Source: Typhlomys cinereus (Eukaryota > Chordata > Mammalia > Rodentia > Platacanthomyidae). Taken from it: DNA of 64,000 nt. Below the pieces are notes generated by a model that worked only from the letters and a program-made list of their open reading frames with translations, was not told the DNA's origin and did not search any database. The stretch is taken from assembly GCA_023101885.1 (NCBI GenBank), contig JALPQD010000410.1:590142-654141 (forward strand), in the 5' to 3' direction. Each line of letters begins with the position of its first letter. The stretch's first letter is position 1. The translations under genes and the position numbers were made by a program. This document shows positions 62,258-64,000 of this stretch, piece by piece.

Positions 62258-63371
62258 TTTTATTTGCATGTTCAAGTGGAACCCGCGCATTGCCCCTAAC
62301 ATTAGTTATTTTTGAGATGCCATCTAGCTATATAGTCCATGCTAGTTTCAAACTCACTTTGTAGCCAAGGCTGGTCTCGAATTCATGATCTTCCCGCTTC
62401 AGTCTCCTGAGTGCTGAGAATATTGGGCATATCACCATCAAGTCTGATGTAATAACTGATATGGAGAGATGCTTGTGTTTTTCTGCTATTTATGAAAGTA
62501 TAACTAATATTCATGAAAATCCAGGACTTAGCATATGTATACATCATTTGTGTGGCCGCTAGGGTAAGCAGGAAGACAGAGGCGGAATGATTCTGACAAC
62601 TATAATTTGTATGGAGGCTCCCATTTTTGACAAAAGTTTGACACCCCACTTCCTGTCATCTTTCACTAACGACCTGTTAGTTTCATGTAATATCTCCTTT
62701 CCCTAGTTATAAATTTAGCGTCTAATCTTGTTATTTAGTTACATATTTGTAAAAAAAAAAAGGCGTGATTTAACTAGATGGTGAAATCTAGTCAGCTTCA
62801 AGTTTGTGAGCTTCAGGGTTTAGTCTCTGTGCAGCGAATTTCCTTCTACAGCATGAAGCAAGACACTGGAATGATGTGAGTCTTCTGTACAACCTATGAC
62901 CAAACAAGATGGCATAGACAGAAATCTAAGGGGAGGATTGGTGTTTCTATGTCCGCCTTAGGAAAGAGAAATTCTATTTCCCATGACTTGCCTTGAGGAA
63001 GATGTTATTGATGATGAAACATGAATGAAAACCAAGAAGACACATGTCATAATCTCATGATGTTTGAGCAATCTCAAGGAGGTTGAGTAGAAAAACCTAG
63101 AAAATGTCAGGTGGGTGGCATGTCTGAGATTGCTCTGAAGAAATAAATAAATAAGTAAGTAAATAAGTAAGTAAATAAATAAATGTGTGTCCTTGTCTGT
63201 ATGTATCAGAGGGCACGTGTATGCTTGCGGAAGTCCAAGGGTGACTTCGGCCGTCTTTGATTGTGCTTTGTCTGCATTCTCAGGCTATGCCTTCCAGAGC
63301 CAGAAGTTGTTTTGTTTTTTTAAAACATGGGATCTGAAGAAAAAAAATAGGCCTGAGAATACTGCTCCCTG
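62258..63371. other. 1.1-kb spacer of the inverted duplication
   Basis: Holds an inverted B1 at about 62305-62435, unrecognised sequence, an (AAAT/AAGT)n run at about 63140-63183 and a truncated SINE (63184-63345, minus). Confidence 0.7.
63184..63345 (-). mobile_element. tRNA-derived SINE fragment, reverse
   Basis: GTATCAGAGGGCACGTGTATG, CCAAGGGTGACTTCGGCCGTC and CATGGGATCTGAAG remain. The head is lost. Confidence 0.7.
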
Positions 63372-63640
63372 GAAGTCCCAGGTACCGAGCAGGAATGTGC
63401 AAACATCTGAGAAAGGTTGTCTATGGCATGGCGAAATGGAGAGGATCCAGGAGAGCAGACTATTTGTGTAGTGTTAAGTGAAATACTGATGTTCTTCCAA
63501 GGTGGATCTTCACTTGATCTTAGCCAAAAGGCCAAGAAGTGATCCAAGGTGGATCTTATTTTCTTTAATCTTTTAACTTCTCCTCAGTTTGACATTACCA
63601 GCAGGTGTGAAGAATGAGCCGTGAACATGCTGGAGCCAAC
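63372..63640. repeat. Right arm of the 260-bp inverted duplication
   Basis: From GAAGTCCCAGGTACCGAGCA to GAACATGCTGGAGCCAAC, the inverted partner of 61995-62257. Confidence 0.9.
63511..63543 (-). pseudogene. U2 snRNA 5' fragment, duplicated copy, reverse
   Basis: The same 33-nt U2 fragment in reverse orientation, with the same flanking repeat (CCAAGGTGGATCTT on both sides). It shares its insertion site with 62092-62124, so the copy arose by duplication of the locus, not by a second retroposition. Confidence 0.92.
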
Positions 63641-64000
63641 TCTTCCTTGGTCCCTGAGAGCTAATGCTTGGTATTTCTTCCTAACTCCATGATCCATGAA
63701 GTGACATCTGTAGCTTGAAACTCACCACAGCATCTTCCTAGAAAATACTATAAGTAATGCTTTTTCTTTTTTTGAGTCAGTTAAACACAGGCATTCTTGT
63801 GTAGGTTACTATTGAAGAGATATTTCCTTATTGGATTATAGGTATCATGAAGCAATATGTTCATAATGTATCCTGGACACAGTATTTTGGGCAGACTTAA
63901 GGACATAAATGAAAAAGTTTAAGACCTTTGGTATCAGGCAAACAGGAAAATGTTGAAAATCTCTATTTTCTGAATCTAGCTGGTTTAACTTCTGTTATAG
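63641..64000. other. Unrecognised sequence to the window end
   Basis: AT-rich unique-looking sequence. No element or gene recognised. Confidence 0.45.

Overview
This window is non-coding DNA from a rodent nuclear genome. No intact protein-coding gene could be supported. The lineage rests on the repeats. There are many copies of a tRNA-headed SINE of the B2 superfamily type (Pol III A and B boxes, about 300 bp body, long CA tail). There are also 7SL-derived B1 elements, ID elements, B4-type composites, a rodent-like L1 family with a purine-rich 3' UTR, and solo LTRs. The main SINE has a B2-like head, but its body is not the mouse or rat B2 I know. That points to another mouse-related rodent; a jerboa-like or other non-murid lineage is my guess, not a demonstration.

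Layout. 1-6.7 kb: an L1 ORF2 remnant, several SINEs, an older L1 3' part and a U6 snRNA retrocopy. 6.7-31.5 kb: scattered B1, B4 and ID elements, solo LTRs (three bounded by perfect 5-bp duplications), L1 3' ends, and unrecognised sequence between them. 31.5-43.9 kb: dense SINEs, an L1 3' UTR on the minus strand, a full-length U1 snRNA retrocopy (36203-36366) and further LTRs. 43.9-47.7 kb: a GC-rich block of about 3.8 kb with no SINE, LTR or L1 that I recognise. It carries GC boxes, an E-box, an inverted CCAAT box, a perfect RFX X-box palindrome and a kappa-B site, and is the best candidate regulatory region. 47.7-55.2 kb: L1, SINEs, LTRs and a small HNF4/FOXA/TATA-like motif cluster. 55.24-57.24 kb: a 2-kb tandem array. 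It runs from purine-rich DNA, through a short promoter-like spacer, to twelve perfect copies of a CpG-rich 15-mer, then a 74-bp higher-order repeat, then a degenerate CCCCTCGCTCT array. 57.2-64 kb: SINEs, an L1 3' UTR, an L1 inserted into a SINE, and a 260-bp inverted duplication whose arms each carry the same 5' fragment of U2 snRNA.

Most open reading frames are artefacts. (CA)n, (CT)n and the 15-bp array (a multiple of three) keep frames open on both strands. Two short unique stretches (47206-47319 minus and 60486-60740 plus) have coding- or splice-like features and are listed only as weak candidates. The most unusual structures are the 15-bp/74-bp CpG array and the U2-bearing inverted duplication. 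Neither is evidence of a new functional system without expression or comparative data.
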